This document shows, in pieces, positions 21,242 through 32,443 of a DNA stretch of 64,000 nucleotides. The stretch's first letter is position 1. Each line of letters starts with the position of its first letter. The position numbers and the translations under genes were made by a program. The notes beneath the pieces were generated by a model. That model saw only the letters and a program-made list of their open reading frames with translations, was not told where the DNA came from and made no database searches. This DNA is from Saccharina japonica. Its lineage: Eukaryota; Sar; Phaeophyceae; Laminariales; Laminariaceae. The stretch spans positions 1 to 64,000 of the forward strand of contig MEHQ01002443.1 of NCBI GenBank assembly GCA_008828725.1. The letters are read 5' to 3'.

Positions 21242-23009
21242 CTACGGTGCTTCAAGAGGACAGCCGTTTAGCTTTGTCCACTCCTCCACACGCTCGTCCC
21301 AGCACCCTACAGCCGCCGCGTACGTATTGTGGTCCCATGGGCAGCCTTTTGCCCGCGCCCACTGCAGTATGTCCAGGCGCCCTGCCTCAACAGCACCCGT
21401 GCAAGTGCGTTCATCCCAAGGACTGCCGTTAGACCGTGCCCATTGAAGCACCTCCAAATGTCCTCCCTCGGCTGCTGCGCTACATGTGTCTTCACCCCAT
21501 GGGCAGCCCTGTGCCCTCGCCCACTGCAGTATGTCCAGGCGCCCTGCCATGGCGGCAGCGTCGCACGTGTTTCCGTCCCAGGGGCAACCATTGGACCGTG
21601 CCCATTTAAGCACCCCTAAATGACCTTGCCCGGCTGCTCCCTGACACGTCCAAACATCCCATGGGCAGCCTTTTGCCCGTAGCCACTGCAGGATGTCCAG
21701 GCGCCCTGTTTCCGCAGCAAGAATGCACGTTTCTATATCCCAGGGGCAGCTGTTCTGTCGTGCCCACTTGAGCACCTCCAGATGGCCGCTAACCGGAGCC
21801 GACGAGCATATCCTAGAGTATTCCCACGGGCGGTTGTCAGCCTTCATCCATTTGAGAATGTGAAGGTGTCCATTCCAACCCGCGTCATTGCCGGCGGTTC
21901 GGTACCAGGGGCAGCCATTCGCCAACATCCACTGCAGCGTGCCTAGGTGTCCATTTTTAGCAGCGCCCTTGCATACCTCAGGGTGCCAAGGGCAGCCTTG
22001 GGCCCTAGCCCACTGAAGGAGTTCGAGGTGGCCTCCCGCTGCAGCCTGGTAGGTCGTGCATTGGTTCCATTCGCATCCGTTCGCCCTAGCCCATTGAAGG
22101 ACATCTAGGTGCCCTCCCATGGCAGCATGTTCGCACGTCCGATGATTCCAAGGGGCACCGTTTGCTCGAGCCCACTGAAGTACTTCTAAGTGGCCTCCGA
22201 AGGCAGCATTCCGGCATGTCTCAATGTTCCAAATGCAGCCATTAGCTCGCGCCCACTGCAGGATATCGAGATGCCCTGAACGGGCAGCCACGATGCAGGT
22301 TATTTCGCTCCAGGGGCAGTGGTTCGCGCGCGCCCACTGAAGAACGCGCAGGTGTCCACCTGCGGCAGCCTGGGAACAAGTGTCACTGCGCCAGGGACAG
22401 TTTTGTGAACGTGCCCACTGCAGGATATCGAGGTGCCCTGAACCGGCGGCCGAGCTGCAAGTTCTGAAGTCCCACGGGCAGTCGTTCGCGCGCGCCCACT
22501 TCAGAATGCGGAGGCTACCCCCCGCCGCAGCGGCTGCGCAGAGAACGCGGCGCCAACACCGATTATTTTCCAGCGCCCACTGAATCATTTCCAGTTTTCC
22601 CTGGGCGGCAGCCTTGAAGCAAGCTTTCTCCGGGATTCTGCAGTCTTTTGAGTGGGCAAACTTCAGAAGCTCGACGCCACAGTGTTCGGCAATGCGCTCG
22701 CATATTGTCTCGCTCTTTTCCAAGCCGCCATCAAAGCTCCACTGCAGCTGAGATACAGAGGTGTCAGCCGTTATGGCTTGCGAGAGTTTCGGGAGCTTCC
22801 CCCAAGCGTTTCTCCACTTTTTCGATACCGCGGCGAAAAACGCAAATTGGTCCGAGAGTAGCTCCGCAAGCAAGGTCATTACATCCCTGTTGGTGTCCAG
22901 TGAAAATCTCACTCCGGCAGATATTTTCTCGGCCGCTTCGGTGGTCAGCTTGACGTTATTGATTCTGAACGTGGGGCCGCCGGATACAAGAGTTTTTCGT
23001 ACATTAGTT
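21242..23009 (-). CDS. Ankyrin-like tandem-repeat protein with F-box-like N terminus
   Basis: A long open frame with about 16 tandem repeats of 27 residues, consensus GHLDILQWARANGCPWD..TC..AA.G, followed by a short degenerate cap ending NGCPLEAP. This repeat belongs to the ankyrin-like family widespread in brown algae, oomycetes, amoebae and their large viruses, and is taken to be a protein-binding solenoid. The N-terminal part (LAELLSDQFAFFAAVSKKWRNAW) resembles an F-box, which would suggest an adaptor role; that is inference. The frame stays open upstream to about 23009 without an ATG. The first in-frame ATG is at 22879, and an upstream exon joining at an AG near 22967 is equally possible. 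No internal stop or shift is seen in about 1.67 kb. Confidence 0.85.
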
Positions 23010-23012
23010 TAT

Positions 23013-23753
23013 ATGTTTGGGATATTTCAGGGGTTTGATCATTCTTGCCACGTCAGAGAACAAATCGGCGTACGGAGCAGCTGCGACTGAGACTCTCCGC
23101 TTCGACAAAAACAGAGCTACCGAACTTGCCCTTCCTGGCCCTTGCGCTGCTTCAATTACCCACCCCCCGTCAGGTAGTTTGGCTGGGGAGTAGCCTCACA
23201 GCCCAAGAGACACAAGAATGCGAGCCAGGTCATGCGAACGTCCCTAAACGTGCGCTGCGTTGCATGTTCACATTATTGCCCTCAGAAACCGCAAAGACGA
23301 CTTCATGCGGAGGTCTGCCATCAGCGCAAAAGCAAGCGTTTAGAACTAGCCAAGCGCTACGTACGTATACCATCCACCCTACACGACCAAACAGAGGGCT
23401 CACCTGGCACTTCGTCGAGAGGGCGCTCTTTTCACATTATTGGCCTCCGGGCTAGCCATGTATGTGCAGGCTGTTTGTTGCTCCGAATACGGCCTATGCA
23501 CGTAGAGCACTAGCAGCAGCGGTAGGAGTAGAGTTCGGACGGTGGCTGTCGAAAATGCGAGTCTCAAGTCGCAAGAGAGTCGCGGCGAAACTCTCGCCTG
23601 ACTTTCAAGAGAGGAAAAGAGACGGGTCGATGCGACAGCGCGGCAAACAAGCATGGCATGGGGCGCAGGGAAAGGAGCGTGGGCGGCATGGCAAGCGGGG
23701 CGCGTTACCCCGAACCTTGAGTATACTGCGAATAGCAATGTGGCAAAGGCAAG
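23013..23753. other. Upstream flank of the ankyrin-like gene
   Basis: No recognised gene. This is the minus-strand upstream region, where a first exon or promoter of the 21.2-23.0 kb gene should lie. No convincing TATA box or spliced ATG could be fixed by eye. Confidence 0.3.
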
Positions 23754-24315
23754 TTCGGTAGGGTATACCGGTACCGGGGGTATAATTGTCGCGCGTACCG
23801 AACTTACCGAACTATCGGGTACCGGTATTGAAAAAATACCGAACTTACCGAAATGTCCGGTACCGGTATTGAAAAAGTACCGAACTTACCAAGTATCGGG
23901 TACCGGTATTAAAAAAGTACCGAACTTACCGAAGTGTTCGGTAGGGTATTAAGCACGCTACCGAGAAAATACCGGTACCACCGGTATTGTGGCCGAGGGT
24001 ATACCGGTACCCGGGCTATATTTAGGTGACCGTACCGAACTTACCGAAGTGTCAGGTACCGGTATTGAAAAATACCGAACTTACCGAAGTGTCGGGTACC
24101 GGTATTGAAAAAAGACCGAACTTACCGAAGTGTCGGCTACCGGTATTGAAAAAATACTGAACTTACCGAAGTGTCGGGTACCGGTATTGAAAAATACCGA
24201 ACTTACCGAAGTGTCGGGTACCGGTATTGCAAAAATACCAAACTTACTCAAGTGTCAGGTACCGGTATTTACCGAGGAAATACCCCCGGTATACTTCGGT
24301 ACGTACCCTACCGAA
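23754..24315. repeat. TACCGGTA minisatellite element, copy 1
   Basis: The stretch is bounded by inverted ends: left TTCGGTAGGGTATACCGG, right ending in the inverse TACCCTACCGAA. Inside are about nine imperfect units of roughly 39-40 bp built on ACCGAACTTACCGAAGTGTC, then GGGTACCGGTATTG and an A run. An internal copy of the end motif lies near 23937. The array is open in more than one frame (Gly-Thr-Gly-Ile / Pro-Asn-Leu-Pro-like peptides), which follows from the unit length and need not mean coding. Confidence 0.8.
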
Positions 24316-25079
24316 TATACTCTAAATACATGTGTACTCGTATATAGCAACAGCAAACAGATGGCTGCGGCAACGGTGGACAAAACGGCAATGCCGCCGC
24401 CTCCATCCCAACCACGTAGCAAGCGGCAGCACGGCTAGCAGCAGCCCCAGCCCCACAGCAAGAACAACAGCAGAACACAGCAGCAGAGGGGCAGAGACAG
24501 CAGCTTCTACTTGGGCAATGTGCTGCTGCTGTGGGCTCTACTGCTGTATACTTGCTATATTTGATACAGTCCACGCGTGCAACTGCCATCGAGTGCTACG
24601 CTTGAAGCTCGTGTTGTACCCCAACCTCCCAACTTCGAACCTCGGTATACGGTTGAGATCATCGGCGACCTCGCGTTGTGCTGCTGCCGCTGCTGCTGGT
24701 ACATCAGCGTTTTCATGTAATTACAGCAGCGATGGGTTCGAGATGTCAAGTTCGTATAGAGGATGCATGATATGAGTAACTTCTCAGGCGAGCAGTCGAA
24801 GCATCTCCTACCACACGAAGTTTGCGCAGAGCGTGCCGTAGCACCGCCTCGGCAGCACCTCGAACCCCAACGGCGCGAGTTGGTGATAAACCAGCTCTCC
24901 TTTCGCTCCGTACTCTCTGTGGCTGTTGTGTTGTGTCTACAGCCATGCATGGTGGGTGTGATATGAGTGCGTTGTGTCACTCCAGCGCCAAGGACCAGAT
25001 ACATATCATACGTAAGAAATTAATGTAGAGAAGACTGCTGCAGCTGCCACAAATAAATGCATAATGTGTGTCCGTATTG
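24316..25079. other. Spacer between minisatellite elements
   Basis: CAG/CTG triplet clusters occur at about 24440-24540 and 24680-24740. No recognised gene. The overlapping frames of 60-150 codons are rich in Ala/Ser/Cys and compositional. Confidence 0.35.
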
Positions 25080-25578
25080 CATACATGCCCGATTCCCCGG
25101 TATCGAGGCCGCACCGAACACCGCCGGTATTATGGTCGAGGGTATGCCGGTACCGGAGGGATATTCGGGTAGGCGTACCGAACTTATCGGAGTGTCGGGT
25201 ACCGGTATTGGAAAAGTATCGAACTTACCGAAGTGTCGGGTACCGGTATCGAAACAATACCGAACTTACCGAAGTGTCGGGTACCGGTATTGAAAAAGTA
25301 CCGAACTTACCGAAGTGTTCGGTAGGGTATCGAGCCCGATACCGAACAAATACCGGTACCCCCGGTATTGCGGTCGAGGGTATACCGGTACCTGGGGTAT
25401 ATTTGGGCGAGCGTACCGAACTTACCGAAGTGTCGGGTACCGGTGTTGGAAAAATACCGAACTTACCGAAGCGTCGGGTACCGGTATTGAAAAAATACCG
25501 AACTTACCGAAGTGTCGGGTACGGGTATTTACCGAGAAAATACCCCCGGTATACTTCGGTACGTACCCTGCCGAACAC
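25080..25578. repeat. TACCGGTA minisatellite element, copy 2
   Basis: Same unit, order and orientation as copy 1, about six 39-40-bp units. It ends in ATACCCCCGGTATACTTCGG and TACGTACCCT.CCGAA like copy 1. The left end is less well preserved. A 187-codon plus-strand frame (25064-25627) crosses the whole element. Confidence 0.78.
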
Positions 25579-26967
25579 ACCTTTGCAATGTTGTGTACTT
25601 CATTGGCAATTCCGTCGAGAAGTATGACCGCGTGCAGTGAAAAAATAGTTTAGAAGTTGCTGCAAAATCTGTCCTCGCGGAATTGTAGACATTTTGGTGG
25701 GAAAAACTTCCCTCTCGTAAAACAAGTAAAATGTGTATCTTGAAGACCTTCTCATAAAATCCGTTCCGCGTGCAATTCAAGATCGAGCTTCTGATTCTTG
25801 GTTTCCTACCATAACATCAAACGTTCACTTTACCCATATCGTCCGTTTTAGGGCAATTATCCGACGACTCCATACATCGGATTGACCTGCCGGATAACGG
25901 CATGTGTGCTTTACATTCGAACATCCACGCACGTGGCATCTCTGTCACACACAGAGCAGCTCGGACGCACCATGAGGCAGCCTGCAAGCCAACGTAGGCG
26001 CATCGCCTTAGGGATGCGCATACGGCCTCCGCAGAAGGGGTCGATGAAGGTCAGCAGATACCCACGGGTTGGCCGTTGGCCGTTGGAATGACTGCCTAGC
26101 ACGGCGCCGACGTAGGCTTGCACTGATGACATGGTTGATTATATTGAACGAGCTCGATAATTCGTTACGGAGTAAATGTAGAGTCATGCCTCCGTGAACC
26201 GCGCTCGGCGCGTCTCTCGCTCGCCTGGCGACAAGGCTATCAAAATGGGCTCGGATGCTTGAATGCGAAGATCAGCTGCCCTACTACGCCAGCAGTTGCA
26301 TGGCCCAGACATTCAACTCCATGCCCGCTATCGCTTACCAGGTATATGCGCTGTTTCGATTTGAAGGTCCGAAATTATCAGTTCTGTCCTAAAACCACGG
26401 TTGGTGGTAAATACCGTGATCCCGCGGATTACCGTGTTTTTTTGTTACCGTGGGCACAGATACCAAGCAAAGGCTGATTTACCATACCATGCAAACAGTC
26501 ACCTCGCATTTTTTCAAACACCGTAACCATGCAAACAGTCACCTCGCGTTGTTTTAGCCACCATAACCGTGCCGTGCAAATGGGGATTTACCAAGACGTT
26601 ACCGTGGTTTTGACTTACCGCGGTACCGTTTACCAAACGAATAGCTATATACCACTGTAGCACGGAAGGCAGCACCTTTCATTTTCAAGCACATTCTTCA
26701 ATTACAATATCGATTCAATAAAATATGTACGACTACACCTGGCACCAGGTACGGGAATAAATCAGCTGCGAGATATAAGCTTCCTGGATTAAGACCGATT
26801 TCCACCTGACGACATTTTGGCCGAGACCGAATTAGGAACCATATACCGTATGCGGCTAAATTCACAACAACCACCGAATCCTAAGCTGCAGCGAGTGAGG
26901 CATCCTCGGCCGTACACTTCTCGCGCGTTAGCGAGTGCGCAAGAGTGCGTGGCGGGGCTACAACCCG
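25579..26967. other. Gene-free region with TACCGTGG-type repeats
   Basis: At 26360-26640 imperfect copies of words such as TTACCGTGG, ATGCAAACAGTCACCTCGC (twice, about 26490 and 26528) and ACCGTTTACCA form a short diverged repeat cluster. The minus frame at 25911-26132 contains LLTFIDPFCGGRM, which recalls a methyltransferase DPFCG loop. The rest of the frame does not support such a domain. Confidence 0.4.
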
Positions 26968-27710
26968 CCTACAGAGTGGGCTGTACACATCCCACCATGT
27001 GAGCGAAAAAACGTGCTTGATCGGCCGCGAGCAGAGATGTTGCGAGGCCGTCGTAGGTTTCTCGAGAGTCGTTGTATCTAAAAAACAGAAAGAAGCTTAC
27101 TGTAGTATAGCATTTAGATGAAACCATTGTTGTACATTATTCCATTGTCAATTGGGGTATACAACCCGCAAGCACCGATATGTTCGTGTTTGGTTGTTAC
27201 CAGACCGAGCACTGGCCATGAAGATGATCGAGCGAGCGCGCCTGCGTGTCGAGGGCGTAGCAAGCCTGGAGAGCGTACTACCATACGACACATTTCCATC
27301 GTGCGACAGAAAAAATTATCTTGATCGACCATGAAAGCCTTGTTGCGAGGCCGCCGACAGGTTGGAGCTCCTTCATCGATGTAAAAATCAACGCTGAAGC
27401 GCTCGGCCCTCTCGTGAGCTGCTGCGCCGATATTAAACAGAATTGTCACCTAAACCACGGTAGCCAATGCACTGGAGGTCAAAACAGTTAGTGCCGCCAG
27501 CGCACGAGAAAAAGCGCGCGGCGGCGCGGCAACTCACGGAGTGCGTGGGCTGTACACATCCCATCGTGCGAGTGGAAAGACGAGATTGATCGGCCACGAA
27601 CAGCTTTGTTACGAAGCTGTCAAGATTTTTCGAGTGTGTGGGCTCGAAAAAACAAGACCTCGTAGCTCGGGGAGGTTAAATCTCGCGCCGGGTGCACCGA
27701 TACAAGCTCG
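26968..27710. repeat. Three diverged copies of a segment of about 150 bp
   Basis: Segments near 26968-27070, 27288-27420 and 27540-27700 share GGGCTGTACACATCCCA, a GATCG.CC.CGA core, TTG..GCGAGGC and a TTTCGAGAG-like phrase. Spacing is about 300 bp, so this is a degenerate tandem array. On the minus strand each copy contains a short open stretch around VADQ.R/VDQDNFF, so a repeated exon is conceivable but unproven. Confidence 0.45.
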
Positions 27711-28320
27711 CTCTGCGAGACAGGCAGGCCGCCAGGGAGAGAAGGGAGGAGGTGGGCGGATTACTTCCCATCTCGTGGGGGTGGAATGCAGATGCGGGGT
27801 AGGATGCATGGCGAGTAGATATATAGCAGGTACAATATTTGGGTAAAGGGTAGTAGTGCGTATTCTATTGAGTACACGAAGGGGGGGAAAATTGGTTGGA
27901 TGCGATTGGTGGTATTCGATTGATTGTGTCAGCTTTTTCATTCTGAATGAATAATGCCCTGCACATTGTTGGAAGGCAAATACTATACTAATCTTCACTG
28001 GAATGGCATAAATCGCGTTTCTCCGCGAACTAGAGGTCGTTTTTCGAAAGCAGTCGAGGTGAGGCGCGCGAAGGATGTATGGGCGGGGCCATGTACCAAT
28101 GCTGCCCTCAAGAGTGACCGAACACACTTGCCACGTGCCGTCTAACTGAAGGCTGGGTTTGCACGCCCAGCAGTCGTCGTGTGGGTTAGGAATGAAAAAA
28201 AACAAAAAACAAAAAACAGCTATGCAATACCAGGTATACAAAATGGTAACATTATAACCATTCCCGCAGCGGAACGCCATATCAGATGATAAATACCTGA
28301 AGGGTCCGTTTTCCGTGTGT
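27711..28320. other. Gene-free region
   Basis: A purine-rich stretch near 27730 and AAAAAACAAAAAAC near 28195-28218. A minus-strand frame of 380 codons (27609-28751) crosses this region and the adjacent hairpin repeat. Its composition is irregular and no domain is visible, so it is not called as a gene. Confidence 0.3.
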
Positions 28321-28324
28321 GTGG

Positions 28325-28560
28325 CCCAAACAAAAATCCCGTGAATTCCAGTGGTGGCTAGTTCTCGATGGGAGAATTTCTCGTGGTGGCAAGCTCCCGC
28401 GGGACATTTTCCCGTGGTAGTCGGTTCCCGTCCAAACAATCGCGTGAATTCCCGTGGTGAATAGTTCCCACGGGAAGGGTTCCCGTGGAGGCCAGTTCCC
28501 GTCCAAACAATCTCGTAAATTCCCGTGGTGGCTAAATCCCGCAGGAAAAGTGAAAGTTGA
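28325..28560 (+). repeat. Degenerate tandem array of CCCGTGG hairpin units
   Basis: About four to five units share GTGAATTCCCGTGGTGG, TAGTTCCCGCGGGA-like self-complementary words, and in two cases GTTCCCGTCCAAACAATC. The word TCCCGCGGGA and its variants can form short hairpins in each unit. Confidence 0.65.
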
Positions 28561-28699
28561 CAAGATAATAGACCGCCCCTCGGTAAAAGGTCCTGAGTAA
28601 TCTGGTACGAGGGCAAGTCGACACGATCGGATTGCAAAGAAGCCGCTAAGTACCTCTTTTGGTGCAAATCGAATCGAATTGATTTGAAGTGGGGGGGGT

Positions 28700-28969
28700 T
28701 CATCCAACTTGTGCATGACATGTTCCCACTGGAAAAAAGTCCCCGAGGCAATACATCGATGTTTTGGCCTTATCGGCAACCACCAAAGAGGCGATAAATT
28801 GTGAACCTCGACGGCTGGCAACCGGGGCAACAGTCGCGCCCGAGGCTACAGTCAATAGCACAGCGTGGCCCGGCGGTGGCTCCAAAACAATAACATCATG
28901 GCGGTTGCGAGCCAATTTTTCCACCAGCTCGATCGGCCAAGCCCCACGAAAACCAATTGATCGACCCAA
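28700..28969 (-). CDS. Unassigned protein-like frame (about 89 codons)
   Basis: The frame encodes FRGAWPIELVEKLARNRHDV, then VIVLEPPPGHAVLLTVASG and FIASLVVADKAKTS. The alternating hydrophobic pattern looks like a folded alpha/beta fragment. No family is recognised, and the start and the far end are unsupported. A captured gene fragment inside the repeat-rich region is possible. Confidence 0.27.
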   Translation of the reverse strand: MGRSIGFRGAWPIELVEKLARNRHDVIVLEPPPGHAVLLTVASGATVAPVASRRGSQFIASLVVADKAKTSMYCLGDFFPVGTCHAQVG

Positions 28970-29267
28970 AACACCGAGGAAAAACTCAAGACTTCAGTAG
29001 AGGCATCGCCGTCACTGCCTCGAGCGTGGCGTTTAAGGGCTTACTCTGCCCACCCACGAGAAGCTGGGAGTAAAAGCTTCCTAGTCGGCGCCTTGAAAAA
29101 AATGCATAGGCTGTCGCCGGCGCGCTGGAGACGATGCACGCCGTCGCTTTCATCTGCTCTTCTCGGTACTTGTGAGCCAGGTGTTATTGTGCAAGATGCT
29201 GCGTCATTCCGATCTCATAAACAAATCGAGAACATACGTGGTTTCCCCATATAACCCATATAACCGT

Positions 29268-29715
29268 ATTATTCCACCAAATCGAATCGAATCCAATTTG
29301 ATTCATGAACAAATACTCGATTTGAAGCTTTCCTTCGTTAAAACGGCCCCAGACGAACTGTATACAATGCACGTTGTTGGTCGTTTGACATTCTGCTGTT
29401 GTGCGTTCCCTCTATAAATTGACGGAAGGCAAGACCGATTGTTTCGGTCCCCAAAAAGGGTAGTGAGGACTACGAGCAGGTGTACAGCATCAATAACGCC
29501 TGTCTACGACCACCTGTGCTGCGTTTCTGAGGTTCACAATGCCGGAGCTGATCACCTGGTACTAATATTAATAAAACAACCTATGGTATAGCGCGTACTA
29601 TTACTACGATATGTACAAGACGTCGAAACTACCTACCATGGTATTCTGTTAGAAGCAAAGATCACTCGCACCCCATTTTCGCGTGCATACAGTAGTACAC
29701 ATACGTACAGTATAG
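29268..29715 (+). repeat. Dispersed repeat, segment A (copy 2)
   Basis: Matches 1780-2275 in the same orientation and is followed directly by segment B. This copy therefore shows the original order A-B without the transposons that separate them in the first 9 kb. Confidence 0.75.
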
Positions 29716-29724
29716 GTAGTGCTC

Positions 29725-30130
29725 TAGCGATGGAAAACAGCACGCAACCCATACCACAACTGGCCGTCATCCAAATATATTGCATCCTTACTTAGATGTC
29801 GCCCTCCCTCTCGAGGATTATATTATGAATGCTTGTTCATCAGGTATTACGTGATTGCCTTATCGCTGCGTACGACCAATCAATCAATGCATTAGTTCCA
29901 TGCGGTATTCGTGTGTCATTGATCTTGGAACTGATTCTTGAGCGGGGTAGCGTGAGCGTCAGAAACCTTGTACGCCATAGGAATATGTTTCGAGTTCTCG
30001 TTGTCACACGAGGAACCGCCATAATCGACCAAGCTTGGCATGTCCAATGGTCTTGCGATCGCTTTCGTGTTAAGCGATACGCATCAGCGCAGAAACCTTA
30101 TAGTATGTGTCAATTGCGGCAGGAAGGGGC
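29725..30130 (+). repeat. Dispersed repeat, segment B (copy 2)
   Basis: Matches 7165-7567. Similarity stops abruptly after GCAGGAAGGGGC, where copy 1 goes on towards segment C. The right part is therefore missing or replaced here. Confidence 0.75.
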
Positions 30131-31134
30131 AAACCTAGACAGTGTTGCGCCAGGCGAGTGGTTCCAGTACAAATAGGATAAAAAAGCTTCCAACAGGAAA
30201 TAGGGGTTCGTGGAAACCCCTCCTTTTGTTCTGCAATTGCATGTGGAACGAACCTCACAGCAAGGGCTCCCCACGGCGCTGAGGAAGAGGGAACAGGCCC
30301 GCAACTGCACAAAGTGTGTCGATTAGCTATTCAGGAGTAATGCGAGTATTGTTGTTTGCGTGAAAAGGCAGGGTGAGAGACGCTGTACCCAGTTTTCGTG
30401 CGTGTGTACCGGATACGGTACGCACCCCAGAGACAGACCTTACTTGGCGAGAGCGGCTTTTTTATCGTCACGCGGGTCGCAAAACGAGAGAAAGATGACC
30501 GTGCCGTAGGGCCAAGTGTATTTATAATCCAGCACAAGAGGTTTGAGCTGATTCTGTGCTGGCTCTCGTTCGCATGAGTCGATTGGATTTCAAATTTGTT
30601 GTGGTGCTGCTGTGTACAATACGCACCATTGCTGTCGGTAACATCTCGTGGTCACTGGTCGGCGTGTGTGTGTCTGCAGCCGGCATCACGATGTCCCACC
30701 ACTAGGTACAACGTTCCGTACCAGTGACATACTAATACGGTTGCCCATAATAATTAACCCCAGCGGATCTACTTTGTATCCGTATCTTCCCAGAATAGAG
30801 TGTTTGGGATAGAAGTAAAAAAAAAATCCTTCCGCTCAAAACAGTCAATTCCGTTCCCCTCGTGGTTTCGGTGTGTTTACGATAGAAGTAAACAAAATCC
30901 TGCAGGCGACGCCTCCGAAAATAATAAGGGAAGTGGGGTGAGGCAACGCGGCAAACCAAACAAACAACGAAAACAAAAAGTAGCGTGCGAGAGGAACGGC
31001 AGCCCAGCAACGGTGGCGGCGGCAGGGGTATGACCGCAGTAACGCAGCTGCTATCCCACGACCGCAAGCAGCAGCACGGGTGGCTGCAGCTACGTGGCGG
31101 CAGCCCCAGCAGCAACGGCAGCCCCAGCAGCAGC

Positions 31135-31167
<33 letters not shown>

Positions 31168-31607
31168 GCAGCAGAAGCAGCAGCTTCCGTTTTTGCTTTT
31201 TTCGATTTTGCGTCCGACTATTCTTGTCGTCGTGTGCTGCTCCTGCTGCTGCCCACGGCCTACGCGTGACACCGCACCGGCACGCTCCGCTTCAAGCCCG
31301 CCCGGCGCCCGACATATATAGACCGTGGCGGCGCGCCGCCGCTGCTGCTAGTGCTGCTACTGCTGCTACCGCAGTGTGGTGAAATTGAAATGATGCACGA
31401 CGATCTGTCATCCTGTCGCGCTCTACAAGCAAGGCGGTACGAGTGCGTCTCCATACGAGTACGACTCGTACGAGTAACTCGTACTCGTACGAGTAGTTCT
31501 TCTGAACAGCGCATCCTCCATCACACCAAGTCGCCGAGAGCGTACCGTAGCGGGCCGCCAGCAGTCCACCAGCGCCCCGCTAGCAAAATCCAGCACCGCT
31601 TGTCCTT
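30131..31607. other. Gene-free region with triplet and palindromic repeats
   Basis: No recognised gene. Contains a CAG run at about 31120-31186 and a dense cluster of GTACGAGTAC/CTCGTACGAG words at 31437-31497. The frames over the CAG run (poly-Gln, poly-Ala, poly-Ser) are compositional. Confidence 0.4.
31120..31186 (+). repeat. (CAG)n microsatellite
   Basis: About eighteen CAG/AGC units with a few interruptions, preceded by imperfect CAGCGGCAG units. Confidence 0.9.
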
Positions 31608-31908
31608 ATCATACTGTAGCACACCTCTCGAGCCTCTGTGCTCCCACCGGTTGTTGTGTTGTGTAGAGCAAGCAGCAAGGTTGGGGCCTATGGGAGACAC
31701 CTCCCATAATTTGGGGCGTTCTGCGTCGGCAGAAAGATCGGTGCGTGTAGGCCAATCAAACTGAGAGACAAAAGTTGCCGTAACTTTTGATCAAAAGCAT
31801 ACTTCTCTAAAGTAAATTTTTGCCGTTTTTTAAAAACATTACCTCAAATCTTCCCGTCGGCCGAATTTTTAGAGAAGTAAAAGTTAAAAAAAAAAAACGC
31901 AAACACTC
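31608..31908 (+). repeat. Dispersed repeat D (copy 2)
   Basis: Matches 4085-4340 inside the hAT-type element. It includes the paired ends ACTTCTCTAAAGTAAA and AGAGAAGTAAAAGTT, which can fold on each other. The copy carries an extra block with GGGAGACACCTCCC, a small hairpin. Confidence 0.65.
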
Positions 31909-32440
31909 CAATACCTTTATTTTGTGGCCACTAATTTTCGTGTTTTATTGAAATAAAGTACTTGCATCTGGACATAATGGCAGCTAGACACACGCAGGCA
32001 TTCTATAAATGCGTGGTTTCATGTTCTCCAAAAAGCTGAGGACTCCAGCTATCCAACGATCCCACTTGTATCCAAGGGTTATGATATGAGGTTGCAGATG
32101 AGGCACATATCGACGGGGGGGGGTTGGGTGACCTTCTTGGGACCCATGCATCTCAAGAACGATCGGGATTCGCGCAAAACTAAAAAGGGGGCATTGCGAC
32201 CCAAATCTTCAGCTTCCCAGTGATCCTAAGTACGCCTTTTTCCAAGCAAAACAAAAACGGCTGAAAGACGACCCCCCCTTCAAACAAAGTGTATTTTTGA
32301 GGACCTATTTTCACCCATCGCCGTCACACGCCCAACTGCATACTTTCGGCTCCACGTAGGATCATTCGAACGCTGGAGCCTATAGCTTTCTGCCAGACCA
32401 AGGTGGGGCGTGGATGGTGAATCTTTGAAAGGGTGTCGAG
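31909..32440. other. Upstream flank of the cysteine-rich frame
   Basis: No gene recognised. T- and A-rich start, a G run near 32118, then sequence leading into the open frame at 32444. If that frame is spliced, an upstream exon could lie here, but none is convincing. Confidence 0.3.
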
Positions 32441-32443
32441 CTT

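Noticed and set aside
13735-24740. CRISPR array or bacterial operon
   Set aside because: Tandem repeats here lack regular unique spacers. The triplet runs, introns and TIR elements are eukaryotic in character.
25911-26132. Methyltransferase-like DPFCG motif in a minus-strand frame
   Set aside because: Only one short motif fits; the expected flanking residues and strand pattern of a methyltransferase fold are absent.
27609-28751. 380-codon minus-strand open frame
   Set aside because: It crosses a tandem hairpin repeat and low-complexity sequence and shows no domain. Its composition changes abruptly along its length. A long frame by chance or from repeats is more likely than a gene.
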